DNA from: Petunia secreta
Taxonomy: Eukaryota; Streptophyta; Magnoliopsida; Solanales; Solanaceae
Length of the DNA stretch: 64,000 nucleotides
Assembly (NCBI GenBank): GCA_029990175.1
Contig: JARKIP010000065.1
Location: forward strand, 30,110,501-30,174,500
Direction: 5' to 3'
Position numbers and translations under genes: made by a program. The notes under the pieces are model-generated. The model had not been told where the DNA came from, did no database searches, and saw nothing but the letters and a program-made list of their open reading frames with translations. Positions 46,269 to 57,881 of this stretch are shown piece by piece. Position 1 is the first letter of the stretch; each line of letters begins with the position of its first letter.

Positions 46269-46540
46269 TTCATCGAATTGGTCCTCAGGAATGGTGGGAT
46301 AATTGGTGGGTCTGGTGGTGGTGGTGGATCATGTTCCATGTTTATATACGATGAAGTGAGAGAGGTTGAGTTTTGCTCATGTCTGCTTTTTCGAAATGAT
46401 CTTTCAATTTCAGGATCGTATTCAACAAGTTCCTTTGAAGAGGAACGGGTTATATACCAACTGAAATTCCTGCAAAAAGTAACAAAAAAATGGTTCTTAA
46501 ATTAGTAAGAAGATAATTAATCTGAAGTAGACAACTGCCA

Positions 46541-46558
46541 ATCCCCGGCAATGGCGCC
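46541..46558 (-). other. Primer-binding site of the Ty3 element (tRNA-Asp type)
   Basis: On the minus strand, GGCGCCATTGCCGGGGAT follows the 5' LTR by a few bases. It complements the 3' end of plant tRNA-Asp apart from one position. Confidence 0.82.
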
Positions 46559-46565
46559 TAAAATT

Positions 46566-48009
46566 TGACGAGTCCAATGTGTATAGGATTTTCCTACTCG
46601 TTCTTGTCAAATTTTAGTATAGTTTATGATATCGTCCACAGAGATTGGAGAATCTATCCTACAAATTTATATTATCAATCCTACTATTTAAGAGAGTCGA
46701 TTTTTGGGTGAAATGAGTTGAATTTATGATTTACTTGAAAGCAAGAAAACTTGTTTTTGATTTTTCTTTTAAAATAAAAGAGTTGGGATTTCATGGATTC
46801 ACTCGGTATAAAATTATAATAGCAGTTAGATATTTCATTTTATATTCCATATATTAATTGCTTAAGAGAAAGACAATTAATACTACTACGAGTTTCTAAA
46901 TTAACTATGCCTCTTTCGATTAGCATAATAAAATGATTAACTTGTAGTATTGGAGTAAAAAAATACTTATCTTGAATGAGTACATCGTATGAACAAAAGC
47001 CTCTTTCAATTAGCTTTTGTTAAATTCCAAAACTTGGCTACATGATTTTCTTCTCTCGAATGAAAAACTCAAATATCAAGATAAAGAATTTTGAGTGATT
47101 AAATATAACTATTTCAAATTATCACGAGAATATATTTAGTTATTAATATTTCCATTTAATTTTTGTTTCTTTCGATAACAAAAATTAGCAAGAAGTATTA
47201 TAGCATAAATATATAGGCTTGATAAAGTTGAATAATATAGTATTTAATACTCTGATGTAAGATTTTGACAAAGTAGGATTCTCACTCAAGAATAATAAAA
47301 TACCGAAATTTCTATTATAATAATATACCAAGCTTCAACACTGATCCCAACTTAAAAAAAATTACTCCATGGAGAAAATACTAAATACTACAAAAGTGGA
47401 AGAACTTAGTATTTTTAAAGTAAGAAAAAAAATAATTTTAACACTTAAAAAGCTTAACCAATATTATAGATAGTATTTGGTGTTGCTTTACACAGAGAAA
47501 GGATGATGATTCTCAACAAAAACGTCGAACTATTTATAGAGAAATTTTTCTGCGAAAGACTCCACTGATGCGAAACCACCGATGCCATGTATGGCATTTC
47601 TTTGTTATTTTCCCACTAATGCGAGCCATTGATGGCATTAGTGCACTTCTCTTCCTTTTTGCTACTAATGTGAAGTCATCACTAATGCCGTTGGTGGCAT
47701 TTCTTTTCTTTTGTCCTACGGATGCGAGCTATTGATGGCATTAGTGCACTTCTCTTCCTTTTTGCTACTAATGTGAAGTCATCACTAATGCCATTGGTGG
47801 CATTTCTTTTCTTTTGTCCCACGGATGCGAGCCAGCGATGCCATCTGTGGCTTCTTTTCCATCTTCCTTGCTTTTGCGTTCTTTCCTTTCCTGAAAGGTT
47901 GTTTTGTGTATTTGCACATATTTGAAGATAATATTATATATTTTATATAAAAACATAAATATATATAATAATTTATATATCTAAAATTGTATAATATATA
48001 TAACTATCA
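46566..48009 (-). repeat. LTR of the Ty3 element (5' LTR)
   Basis: It starts TGACGAGTCC and ends AACTATCA on the plus strand, followed by the CAACA duplication at 48010-48014. Partner of 38047-39488. Confidence 0.93.
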
Positions 48010-48085
48010 CAACAACAACAACATACCCAATTTATTCCATAAGTGGGGCCTGGAGAGGGTGAGATGTACGCAGAACGTAGGGTGA
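48010..48085 (-). mobile_element. TS-type SINE 3' tail fragment 1
   Basis: On the minus strand this reads as a Solanaceae TS-like SINE end: ...CCCACTTATGGAATAAATTG, GGTATG, then TTG repeats. The plus strand shows (CAA)n, ATACCCAATTT and GTGGGGCCTGGAGAGGGTGA. It is cut off at about GTACGCAGAACG by the start of the duplicated segment. Confidence 0.62.
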
Positions 48086-48755
48086 AGCCTTTATTTCCTT
48101 CGTCCTTAATAGATTATACTATCAATCATCTATAGAGTAGTATTTAAAATGTGATGTCTTGATGTTTGACATTGTTTCTTTTTATTCATTTTAGTTAGAT
48201 TTTGAGAAACTTGAGAATTGCAAAAATATGTTCTCTTAATGTAGTATAATTTTAAGTTTCACCATTTAATTAGCAAGTAACTTTTATCATTTGATAAGGA
48301 ATATTTAATTAGGTAATCATACAAAAAAAACTTTTTATACATTTTAATGATTTCATCCACACTACCTCACCAGCACTTTCACAATCTACTCCAACTCAAC
48401 CAAAATCCCTTTTCTATTCTTGTTTTCATTTTTCTCAAACTCTTCATGTCAGTTTTCTTTTAGTTAGAAGTTTACACAAATTATTTTCACATTAATTTTC
48501 GTGAATTGTATTGATTTTTAACTGTTGCTCTTTGCCCTGCAACTGCAGCGTCCATGACTTCATGTAATCATCATACACAAACCTCTGGCAAACTTGTTTG
48601 CTTTCTACTAGCTATCTAGACAAAACTGGTGCTAGGTAGACAGCTAGATCACATCTGAACTATCAAGTTCCTGAAAGCAAATGAAATGCTAAAAAATGAA
48701 GGTAAAGCCCAAAGAGGCAAAACGTAGCGATCGAGTAACAACAACAACAACATAC
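48066..48755 (+). repeat. Duplicated segment, copy 2 (right of the Ty3 element)
   Basis: Second copy of 37312-38046, again ending in GAGTAACAACAACAACAACA and a SINE tail. The pair with SINE tails at equal positions shows a tandem duplication that predates the Ty3 insertion. Confidence 0.85.
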
Positions 48756-48850
48756 CCAGTTTATTTCATAGGTGGGGCCTGGAGAGGGTGAGATGTATGT
48801 AGACCTTACCCCCCGCGAAAGTGGAGAGGCTGTTTCCGATAGACCATCGG
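48738..48850 (-). mobile_element. TS-type SINE 3' tail fragment 2
   Basis: (CAA)n, ATACCCAGTTTATTTCATAG, GTGGGGCCTGGAGAGGGTGA, GACCTTACC and GGAGAGGCTGTTTCCGATAG occur in order on the plus strand, the reverse of the 3' half of a TS-type SINE. No tRNA-like promoter half is clear. Confidence 0.65.
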
Positions 48851-51800
48851 CTAGGAAAAATAAAGATATTTTAGGACAAATATGAAAATCAAAACAAATA
48901 CACGATCGAGTAAATTCACTATTAAAAAACAATAGAGGGAATGAACATATCATCAAAGTGTTCTTTTCTTTTCATGTCATAAATTTCCCGCTCTCCTAAC
49001 TTTAGAAGTATATTGACGAATTATGGAAGAATCAAAATTATCATACTCACCATTCACGATCTACATTTGTCATCTTTCAATAAAAAAAATCGGACAAGCA
49101 CCTCCACAGACATATAAGTTGACCATTAACTATGTTAGGATTACTGAAAGATCTTTTATATTCTTTTTCGAATACTAATAATGAACCACATGTAAAATGT
49201 TATATATGTATCAACCGGAGCAGAAAAAATACCTCAACCGCAGGACAAAACTTTGTTATATAAGAGTAGCAAGTGCATGCTCCATGTGTTTAAATCAGAA
49301 CTAAGTAGGCCTTTGTCGCTGAAGATTTGAATACCAAAAGGGCACAGTATCAAAAGTTAAAACTCACAACCAACCTGAATTAAGAATTTCATGAATTAGT
49401 TCTCAAGGACTATAATGCAGTTTTATCATAAAACTTGTGCCTGACAAATATAATCGAGTCCTTAAGAATGAAAGCTTATCACACACATAGCAAGTACATA
49501 AAAGAAAGATCCTGTAACAATATTTAAGCACAAAAAATAAAGATATGTCGCCTGCAAAGTTAACATTTACCAATAAAAGATGTGAAGATTTTCATGTCGA
49601 CTTATCAACTACAGATGTACCACAAGACAAAATGTTGATGACATTTCACAACTGCAAATTACTTAAAGAATAAAAAAAATAGATGGAAATCGTCCTCGAC
49701 TTTTGAAAGTGTAGTTTAAGATCAACTGCAGATGCAGCACATAATGATTACAGTAAAAGCTTGAATTTACTTGAAACTCCATTCAATCTCATTTGAACCC
49801 ATCAAATGCATCTGTGACGGATGAGTAAATTTGGCTAATTCAATCTAACTGTATTAGTGCAATTGTATGAATGCATCCATTTTCTTGGTGAGATGAATGA
49901 ATGGTGGAGAACTTCACTTAAGAAGAATTAATTGCAGCTAAAAGCAGATATGTTGCACGCGATAAGGCCGATTGTAAATGATGTGAATCTTTTTTTCTTG
50001 ATAAGGTGAAAAAATGATTATTCAATGTAATGACGTGATTCTTCGTAAAGATCTAATGTAGAATTATGAGATCTTGAACTCCAATACTTAAGTTGTTGGC
50101 ATGAACCTGGACAATCATACCACGAGTTAACTTGCAACACTTCCTCTAAAGCTTGTATTTGAGTTCTTAACTTGCTCAAGTATCAAATGATGCAGTAGAA
50201 GAAAAGGTCCGTCCTGTGCTTAGGAACTATACAGGAGTGCTGTAAAAATTGACAAGGTACGCTTCACTAATCTTAACAATGTTGATCTACATTTGACTCT
50301 TCCCCAGTAGTATAATTGAAGTTAATATCCAAATAATAATCTAAGATCATCCAGGCAACCTTTAAAAGCCATGTGCTAAAAAAAACGTGTGGGGAAGTTC
50401 TTAGTTGACACATTTAACTATCTAGATTCAACAGATGGCTTCAACATTGTATACTACAAAGTGTTTTGTCTCTTCTCCTCCTTTCTCTGCAACAACTCAA
50501 CAAACAAAACCCAATAATGAAAAAAGACAGCAAAGTGAAAAAACTTACACGGAAAAGAACCTTCGAACAACAGCAAGTATTTGTATCAGACATTATTTAC
50601 TGAGGTATAGCTATATCCGATTATCTTATAAGAAGTAGAACAACCAGTGTATCAAAGAGCATATGATGTAGTTGCTACTCTCTTTACGCCGTTTTCGTTT
50701 TTGTTGTTCCTTACGCTCTTTATCTCTCTTTTGCTTCTCTCAAAAGCTATCCAAACTTTGGAAATATTGTCCTCTTTCATTCTTGGTCTCATTTTTTTTT
50801 TCACGTAGGATGTATGTATTATACCTATAAAGCCGAGATATAAACAAAGAAGAACTACAAAGACAATTAGATGAGAAACGAAAAGTCAATTCCATAATTC
50901 CATCTTTCGTTTTCATTGTTTTCCTTCTACCACCACATGCTATTGTGATCGATATAATTCCAGTTTCATGACTAATTTCAAGCAATTTGTCAATCCTATA
51001 TATAGCAGCATCATAAAGCTCATTTCCTTATTCAATATAAATTTGGACCGGAAAGAAGTAAAATCACTTTCTAACATAAAAGCACATTAGTAAGAAATCC
51101 TTCAATTGTTTTAATCATTTTGTCAAACAACCATGGAGCATCAATGTGTAAATTGAGCTACTAACCATAAAACAAGAACAACCACCTCTCCTTGACGCAA
51201 CAAAGAAAAAATCTAAAATAGAAACAAACATTCACAAATATCACCAAAAGGAAACTCCAGTCACCAAATCCAAAAAAAAACCAGATAAAATTCAGTACAA
51301 AACCACATAAACAGCAAGAGAACTCAAAGACATCGAAAAAGGTAGAGAACTCACAACATGGAACCAGAGAAAATTGGGAGCAGACAGCTTTTTCCGAGGG
51401 ACTGAATCGAGAGAGAAGTGCATAGTAATCTCTTTGGGATGAGTGTTGCACAGTAAGAAAGAATGAGCCAATTAAAAGATGGAGATAATAATTCTTTTTT
51501 TCGAGCTCTATCTCTTTGGGAAGAGCAAAGTTCGATCGATATACATCAGATTAACTACAGGATACGATATGGATTTTAAGAAAAGTTTGAGGATATTTCA
51601 GTATTAAATCAGTCCTTTTTTCTAGCTATTCAAGATGTACAGCGAGCTAAACCATAACGTTAATGTAATTACCTAAAATACCCTTAAGTAGCTGGTTAAA
51701 GCTGACCATACATGCAGAAATTGTAAAATGGTTCTGGGTTATTTGAGAATAACAGGTAAGGTACAACTCTAATGAATGACTGTACAATTTAATATATGCA

Positions 51801-51915
51801 AATACTTTTCAAAATTTCGGATATACCCCTAATCCAAGCTAAGCTGGCAGCTCAAATCTCTCTTCTAAAATAGTAGTAGTAGTAGTAATGCACGGTGCAT
51901 ATCTTATTACGTCAA
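48851..51915. other. Unclassified insert with possible exon fragments
   Basis: AT-rich sequence inside the gap of Helitron C. Two gene-like bits stand out. 50435-50580 (plus) has an ATG frame beginning MASTLYTTKCFVSSPPFSAT, a Ser/Thr-rich start like a chloroplast transit peptide. 51350-51451 (minus) has a pyrimidine-rich leader and a short ORF start followed by a GTGAGT donor-like site at about 51355. Neither continues into a recognisable protein. (TAG)n lies at 51871-51886. Confidence 0.4.
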
Positions 51916-52459
51916 TACAGGATGTTGTCCTTTTGTCTTCTTAATTAGCAAGTCTCATATTCGTTTGCTTTTCTCATTAGGTGACAGAGTAACAGGCACA
52001 TAGTTGTACTAATATTTTTCCAATCACTTTGGCTTTGTCTGAAGAGATTCTTTCTTCGACTCTCGCTTCCTTTTTCAGTTTTTGTTATTTTCTTTCCAAA
52101 ACTTTAGATCAAAGCATAGTAAAAATTGTCATTCTAAAGTGCTTACTGTTTATTTTGTTTTCTGAAAAAGCGACAGCCATGGTTTAGTTGCATTTAAAAT
52201 TCATTAAGAGGGACAAGTGATTGTGAAAGAGTTTCTATACACATACTTCATTTCCATCTTCTTTGGAATTTTTGTTTATTTAAAATTATTCATTTCTAAG
52301 TTAGATTAAACTTAAGATGTCATATTATAAGATTGTCAAATTTGTCTTACATATCTGGTTTATGTGTTACTCGTCATATTCATATTTTAATGTTATTTAT
52401 ATTAAAGCGTTTACTGATTAGTATGGGATGCACGTGCAGCGGATGTGTTCAGAAACTAA

Positions 52460-54396
52460 TCTTAAACAAAATCATAGTCTAAGGGGAACTTTAGCCATTT
52501 TCCATTTGTAAAGTAAGAAATTTTATGTTTATTTAGGCGGCAGAGCTTTCGAATATTTAACTAGGAGATTAATGGGTATTCATTCCAATATACTTCTTTA
52601 CAACCCCCAGAATCAAGCTGCTAGCAATTTTTCCTACAGGTATTTATATGGTTCCAATGCCATATCAATATTAGTTGAGATTTGGGTTGGATACTAAAAA
52701 ATAAATTCCAACTCTTGAGTCTGATACACTAGTGTTATTGCAATCTATTATTAAAAGTATATAACTTTATTTTTATTACTGAAAAAAAAGTACTTTGTTT
52801 GGAGCATTTACCTATTAAATAATACTATTAAGTATTTATGGACATGGATGAATTTTCGAGTCAGGCCAAGCCAACTCATATAACTCCAAAAGCTAAATTA
52901 GAACTTAAATAAAAAGGTAATCGCTAACATATTATAGTGATAAATACAATTTTTGTTGGAAGACATAGTTCAAGACATCTATTTTAAATAACGTGTTATT
53001 CCTTTTCCTTTAGTCTTCTTAGATAAGTATATAAACAAATATTTCATTTTAAATAAAAATGTCAATATTACACCATTTTGAAAATATAGTAATATTTTTT
53101 TAAAAAACATAAAAATTACATATAAGAGGGTGGGAGAAACCATAAAACTCCCTCCTACAACCCCCTGCTAACCTTCCAGCTGCCCTCCATAACTTCCCTT
53201 TCTGGGGCCACGGGCCGCTGGTCGCCGAAACATTTTTTCTTTTAATTTTTCTATATTTTTGTATGTTATTTGTTTATACTATGTACGCATGATGTATCGT
53301 CATGGTATGGAATTTAAATACATTAGACATAAATTGTATATACAATGAACATACAAATGGGTGGGTTTTTCATATTTGGTGTATGTAAGTGTATATTTTG
53401 TATGCCTGTTGCATGTTCATTGTATATACAGGACATACACCAGATATACAATGGGTATACACCTGACATACATACCCCTCAATCAACAACTACAAAAAAC
53501 GCACCATAATGCCAGAGATAAGCCGTAGCTACTAGAGAAACTTCAAACAAAAAAAAAAAGCAGCAGGGTAGAAATGAACAGCGCCAGTGATCAGAGAAGA
53601 GCAGCGCAGACGTTGATGCTGCTCTCTAATGGATGATGAAACGACCTTCATTTTTTGTTAGGGTGTGTGGGTAATCGATTACCTCCCCTAAACCTGTCGG
53701 TTGAACCCTATCGACAAACTCAATACATATATGACCAACAACTGACTTAAACACGAAAAGAAACTAACTTTAAATGTAAAATAGCTCCAGAAGATAGATA
53801 CATATACATAAGATGAACAAATGTATAAGATGTTACCACAAATACAACTAACTACCCCAAAAATGGGTCTAGAGGTTCCCAGATCAAACATCTACGAAGT
53901 CAAAATAATACAGACATCTCCTAAAGGAAGCAAAATAATATCTACGGCTAGCAGCCTCAAGGAACAAGCTAGATCACCACAGCCAGCTAGAAACGTGCTA
54001 CTCATCAATCATGTTGCGGCTGACTGGGTCCAGAAACGGAATCTACCAAAACAAAAATACAACACAAGAAACAGGATGGAGTGAGTCATAAAGACCCAAT
54101 AGGCGAGGAATAGCTATTTAACTCGAGAAATAGTTAAACTAGCGATGGAAATAAAAAGTAACGGCATATAATAGATAAACAATGCACAAATAGGCAAATA
54201 GCATCATATACAGATGGCAAACACGTATAAAGATATGAAATAAATGCAATCATGATGCAATGGGATCACATATACCCGATGAATGGAGTGGAATCCTCCT
54301 ACTCCAGGTCGGAATCCTCTTACCCTCAATAAGATGCAAGGAGCGGAATCCTCCTGCTCCTAGGGCAGAATCCTCATGCTCCTAGGGCCGAATCCT
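52460..54396. other. Unclassified TE-like sequence
   Basis: No supported gene. Repeats around GTATACA/TGTATATAC occur at 53330-53460. At 54280-54396 a short array of GGAATCCTCCTGCTCC-like units leads up to the insertion site of the next LTR element. This and 61643 onward appear to be one older sequence cut by that insertion. Confidence 0.4.
54280..54396 (+). repeat. Short tandem array (GGAATCCTCCTGCTCC-like)
   Basis: Four or five imperfect units (GGAATCCTCCTACTCC, GGAATCCTCTTACCC, GGAATCCTCCTGCTCC, AGAATCCTCATGCTCC) occur here. The LTR element inserted inside the last one, and its remainder (ATCCTCCTGCCC) continues at 61638. Confidence 0.8.
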
Positions 54397-55052
54397 TGAT
54401 GTTGTCCAAACGGAGGCAAAGCATGTTCGTAAGCTTTGGAGGAGCGGGCAGCATGTTGGAGGACTCCACGAGCACTTTAGCAAGCTTGGAAGATGGAGGG
54501 GCGTTGCAAGAAACTTCAGGCCGAGCCTTGGAAGAGCTAGAAGCTTGTTAGCTAGCTGATTTTTGGGAGTTGAAGACTTGCTTAATTTCATATTTTTTGA
54601 GCTCTCAATGAGCACCTCAACGAGCTCGTTACTATTAGTTTGCATAGATAGTCTTAAGTAGGTTAATGGCACTTTGTTGGCCCTGCGTGGTCACTTTAAA
54701 TTTAGCGAGCTTGTGGCTTTTATGTTGACATTATAGGCGTGCAGGGTTTATCCTATATAAGCCTACACTTAGCTTTTTTATTCATTACTTCAGATTTTAC
54801 ATAATATAGAAAAAACTAGCGTTAGTTTTTTTTTAGAGATGGTTCAAGTATGAAATCCTTGTATCTCTAGGATTCATCACCAGTATGAAATCCATAGTTG
54901 GTTCAAGTTTCTTTCCTCCCATGGGATTACTCTTTTATTAATTGTAAGTTAATTCCATTCTTTCTTCTAATTTCTATTCTTCCTAATCATCACTTTCTTG
55001 ATTGTTTGCTTGATTCTAGCTTAATTTATCTTTCATAATTTTGCTTGCATCA
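54397..55052 (+). repeat. 5' LTR of the protease-like element
   Basis: 656 bp. CCTATATAAGCC at about 54751 is the probable TATA region. It ends CTTGCATCA just before the primer site. Confidence 0.88.
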
Positions 55053-55054
55053 GT

Positions 55055-55066
55055 TGGTATCAGAGC
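55055..55066 (+). other. Primer-binding site (initiator Met tRNA)
   Basis: TGGTATCAGAGC complements the 3' end of the plant initiator tRNA; it begins two bases after the LTR. Confidence 0.92.
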
Positions 55067-55117
55067 TTGGAAAGGATTTATTTTAAAATCCCAATCATGT
55101 TCTTCATGCGTTAGATT

Positions 55118-55287
55118 TTTTTTTTTCAAATAAAGAGTCAACTAGCCATTACACCTAGTGACCATTTTAATTAATAATAAGCGAGCAGAAAATAAGTAGT
55201 CTTACAAATTGTGCACATAGTAAGTGCAATACTATAGGTAAGCTAACTCTAACTAGCATAGCACCTAGCTTACACATTACCCTCACA
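55118..55287 (-). mobile_element. 5'-truncated LINE fragment X
   Basis: A minus-strand 3' end: poly-A appears as poly-T at 55116-55125, followed by the family's tail (AGTGACC and TTAATTAATAATAA). TTAGATT flanks it on both sides (55111-55117 and 55288-55294). Its tail resembles that of fragment Y. Confidence 0.7.
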
Positions 55288-55294
55288 TTAGATT

Positions 55295-56674
55295 TTTTTT
55301 TTTTTAAAGCGAATATCACTAAGCTTTGAGCTTAGTGACACATTTTATTAATAATGAAATCCAAGAAAACAAAGTCTTTGCAACCTACAAAAACAAAAAC
55401 AAACAAATTGTGCAAGCTAAATTGAGTAACTAGTGCACTCCTATATACTTGTCCTTGAAAATTATATCCCCAATTGGGTTGAGCATGATTACATGCTAAT
55501 ACCACCAATATAAAGACATAATTTTCAAAAACAAAGTACTTAACACTTGATGCACTAGATGCTAGGAAAGACTTGTAAATGACTAAGTAAATGTAGCTAC
55601 TTAATTTTCACGCAATATATGCTGCTTTCAATTGGTATCGCGGCACGTATATGTGTACAGTAGCCCAAACTTTTGAGTGATCCTTGTGTAAATGAAGACC
55701 ATCACTATTCAATGTTGGTAATGAGAAACACGTCACCCCATTTGGTGAGCACATGTCCTTCACCATAAAAGCCATGAAAGAGCTAGCGTGCATATCCAGT
55801 AACAACTCAAGCAGATCTTTGAATGCATCATGTACCTGAGCAAAACTAGCATTGACACTGATAAAATACAATTGCAATTTAAGGCCAACAAAAATAGTCC
55901 CCCTCGCATGAAACTCCAGGAGCAAGCAATTGTATGCCACCATAAAATCAAGCAATAAACGAATATGATCATCGCGTGGAAAACAACCTGCACCAAAGTG
56001 TAGCACCAAAGTAGTGAAGAACAATGGTCCACCACCCCTAAACAATGGTACACCAACAAAAAATTCACCAAGGACACAGCCTTGCATGCGTCGCCAAACA
56101 AGCGAAGCCCTTCCCATACAGCACCCATGGCGATCTGTTGCAACAATGCCCAAAAATGCCAAAATCCACACCAAAAAGCTGTAGCTTCCATTTTTTAAAA
56201 TGTTGGAAAATCATGTCGTCCTGATAAGAAATAAACCATGAACAACAATAATACCAAGCTTCCTTCAAAATTGTGTGCCACCTGCAAAACGAACAAACAG
56301 TGTTAGTAAAAAACATGGCCATCTCCTCCTTATGGTTTAATTGCTCCATTCTTGACAATTTTTGGACGATACGTTGGAATTTGAGCTTTATCCTAGTTCA
56401 AAATTGCCCTCCCAGCCACGCTCAACTCTTGAAAACTATGGAGCTCTTGATCGTCAACCTCGAAAGCCAAATTCGCCATATGATCTGCTAATTGATTGCC
56501 TTCGCGATAGACATGAACAAAGTTGAAAGTACCCCTACTTTTCATGTCTATAATTTCCTCTATAACCTCAGCTATGCTCCACACCACAGCCCACGTTCCT
56601 TCAATAATATTCTTGAGCAACAAAGAATATGTCTCGATAATTATAGGCAGCGTAACAGTCGCTAGGTAGTGTTT
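55295..56674 (-). mobile_element. 5'-truncated LINE fragment Y with RNase H end
   Basis: A 15-bp TSD with one mismatch (CCCTCACATTAGATT at 55280-55294, CCCTCATATTAGATT at 56675-56689) flanks it. Poly-T at the left is the A tail. Near the right end (56393-56623, minus) is the last part of a plant LINE RNase H domain (FNFVHVYREGNQLADHMANL). A long 3' UTR follows (about 55300-56390). It inserted at the right border of fragment X. Confidence 0.82.
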
Positions 56675-56689
56675 CCCTCATATTAGATT

Positions 56690-57881
56690 AGGGTTCTTAG
56701 TTTAGGTTCTTTTAATTTCATTTTTGTCAAAAAAAATAATAATTTACTGTTCACGGTTACTGTTCACAGGTACTATTCATCTATAAAAAAATGTGAAAGA
56801 GGAAGAAAATAGCCATGAATTGTGTTGTTGTATGCCTAGGATTTGGAAGTATTCAAGTTCTTGACTGATTTTGATTGAAATCTTGAAACCCTAATTGAGT
56901 TCTTGAAGAAATTATTGAGTTCTTAGCGTGCAGAATTGAATTCTCCATTGTTTTTGACTTGAGTTGTTGATTTTTTTTTTAAGAAAGGTTCTTGGAACAT
57001 AGTAAGGCAGAAAATTCATGAAAATTTGAAAGTGTTATAGCCGATTCTTGATGTTCTTGGACTACAACTTGTTGTTCTTGAATAGGAATTAAAATAATTT
57101 GGTTTGATCTTGAAAACTCCTACCTATTATATTTTAAATTTGTGGGATTGAAATCTGAAATTTTTGAGGTTAAAAAAGAGAAAGAGGCAGTGAAATTGTG
57201 AGTAAAAGGAAGAAACTTTAAGCCTAGTCCAAGTAGAAAACAACTCCAATTCAAAAAAAGAGAAGTTTACCCACTTTTCATATAAGGAAATTACTTTTCC
57301 TTAGGCTTTAGGAGAGGGGATTTACACGTTTTTGCAAGGGAATTTCAACAAGTTAGGAATGTGAAAGGTACGTGGAAAAGTGGTAAAAGTTCTCCAAATT
57401 TGAGTTGGAAAGCAAGAGAAAAGAGGGAAAACTTATTCCACTCAAAAAAGATCCAAAACTGATTTGGAAAACAAAATTAGGTGGAAAAACTTATTCCAAT
57501 CTACAAAGGAAAAATTAAAACGATATTCTTAAAGGGGGAAAGGGGTAGTTTCTTCCTAGGAATTCTCTTTTCTTGTTCAATTAATTCTAGTTAGTATTCT
57601 TTGGGTATTTTTCCTACTCAATTTAATACTAATTCTTGAGCTTTTAAGAATTTCATGCTTGCTGAAATTTTTCAAACTCTCGTAGAATTTTATTGACTTC
57701 AGGTGCTTACTTTAAAAGAGCTATCCATCCATAGAGTCACATAAACTCCATTCTGAACCAATATTTGGACATCCTACCTAGTGACTTTGCACCTTGATTC
57801 TTAAGAGATAACGAAAAATCTTTGGATAGGGGTATTTAGAGTGTGAACTCTAAAGAGCGTGAGTGCCACCACTAAAAGTGT
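56690..57881 (+). other. Leader of the protease-like element
   Basis: About 1.2 kb, AT-rich, including TACTGTTCACGGTTACTGTT at about 56748. TCTTTTGCAG at about 57942-57951 looks like a 3' splice site, so the coding region may be entered from a spliced leader rather than from the ATG at 57882. Confidence 0.5.

Larger units (their letters stand above)
38047..48009 (-). mobile_element. Ty3/Athila-like LTR retrotransposon, 9,963 bp
   Basis: Two LTRs of about 1.44 kb (38047-39488 and 46566-48009) flank gag-protease-RT-RNase H-integrase in the Ty3 order on the minus strand. The LTRs run TGACGAGTCC to ACTATCA on the plus strand; the left copy has T for the second base. The primer site at 46541-46558 fits the 3' end of plant tRNA-Asp. 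The polypurine tract lies beside the left LTR (TATGGGGGTGTT on the minus strand, 39489-39501). About 2.1 kb of non-coding 3' sequence before the LTR, the FMDDF reverse transcriptase box and the tRNA-Asp primer fit the Athila group. The coding region has two in-frame stops and about five frame changes. Confidence 0.92.
35482..52459 (+). mobile_element. Helitron C, non-coding relative of B, opened by about 16 kb of inserts
   Basis: The 5' part (35482 to about 35760, beginning TCATATTATTATAAAAGTGG after an A) matches Helitron B from 17066 onward, including CAATGTAAA and GTGTC..TTAACTTCTAC. The 3' part (about 51920-52459) matches B from about 17370 onward and ends at CTAA (52456-52459) followed by T, with a degraded hairpin before it. 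The halves fit end to end relative to B, so everything at about 35761-51915 was inserted later. Confidence 0.75.

Noticed and set aside
46541..46558. tRNA gene suspicion from the tRNA-Asp-like match
   Set aside because: Only the 3' end complement is present, next to an LTR, so it is a primer-binding site.
38047..48009. Endogenous pararetrovirus or envelope-bearing retrovirus
   Set aside because: The domain order, long LTRs and integrase are those of a Ty3 retrotransposon, and no envelope-like or movement-protein frame was found in the 3' region.
53821..54084. Plus-strand frame of 87 codons
   Set aside because: No recognisable domain, no gene context, and the surroundings look like a decayed LTR on the other strand.
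55608..56358. Overlapping minus-strand open frames of 97-188 codons
   Set aside because: They lie in the 3' UTR of a truncated LINE, after its RNase H end, and overlap each other in different frames without family features.
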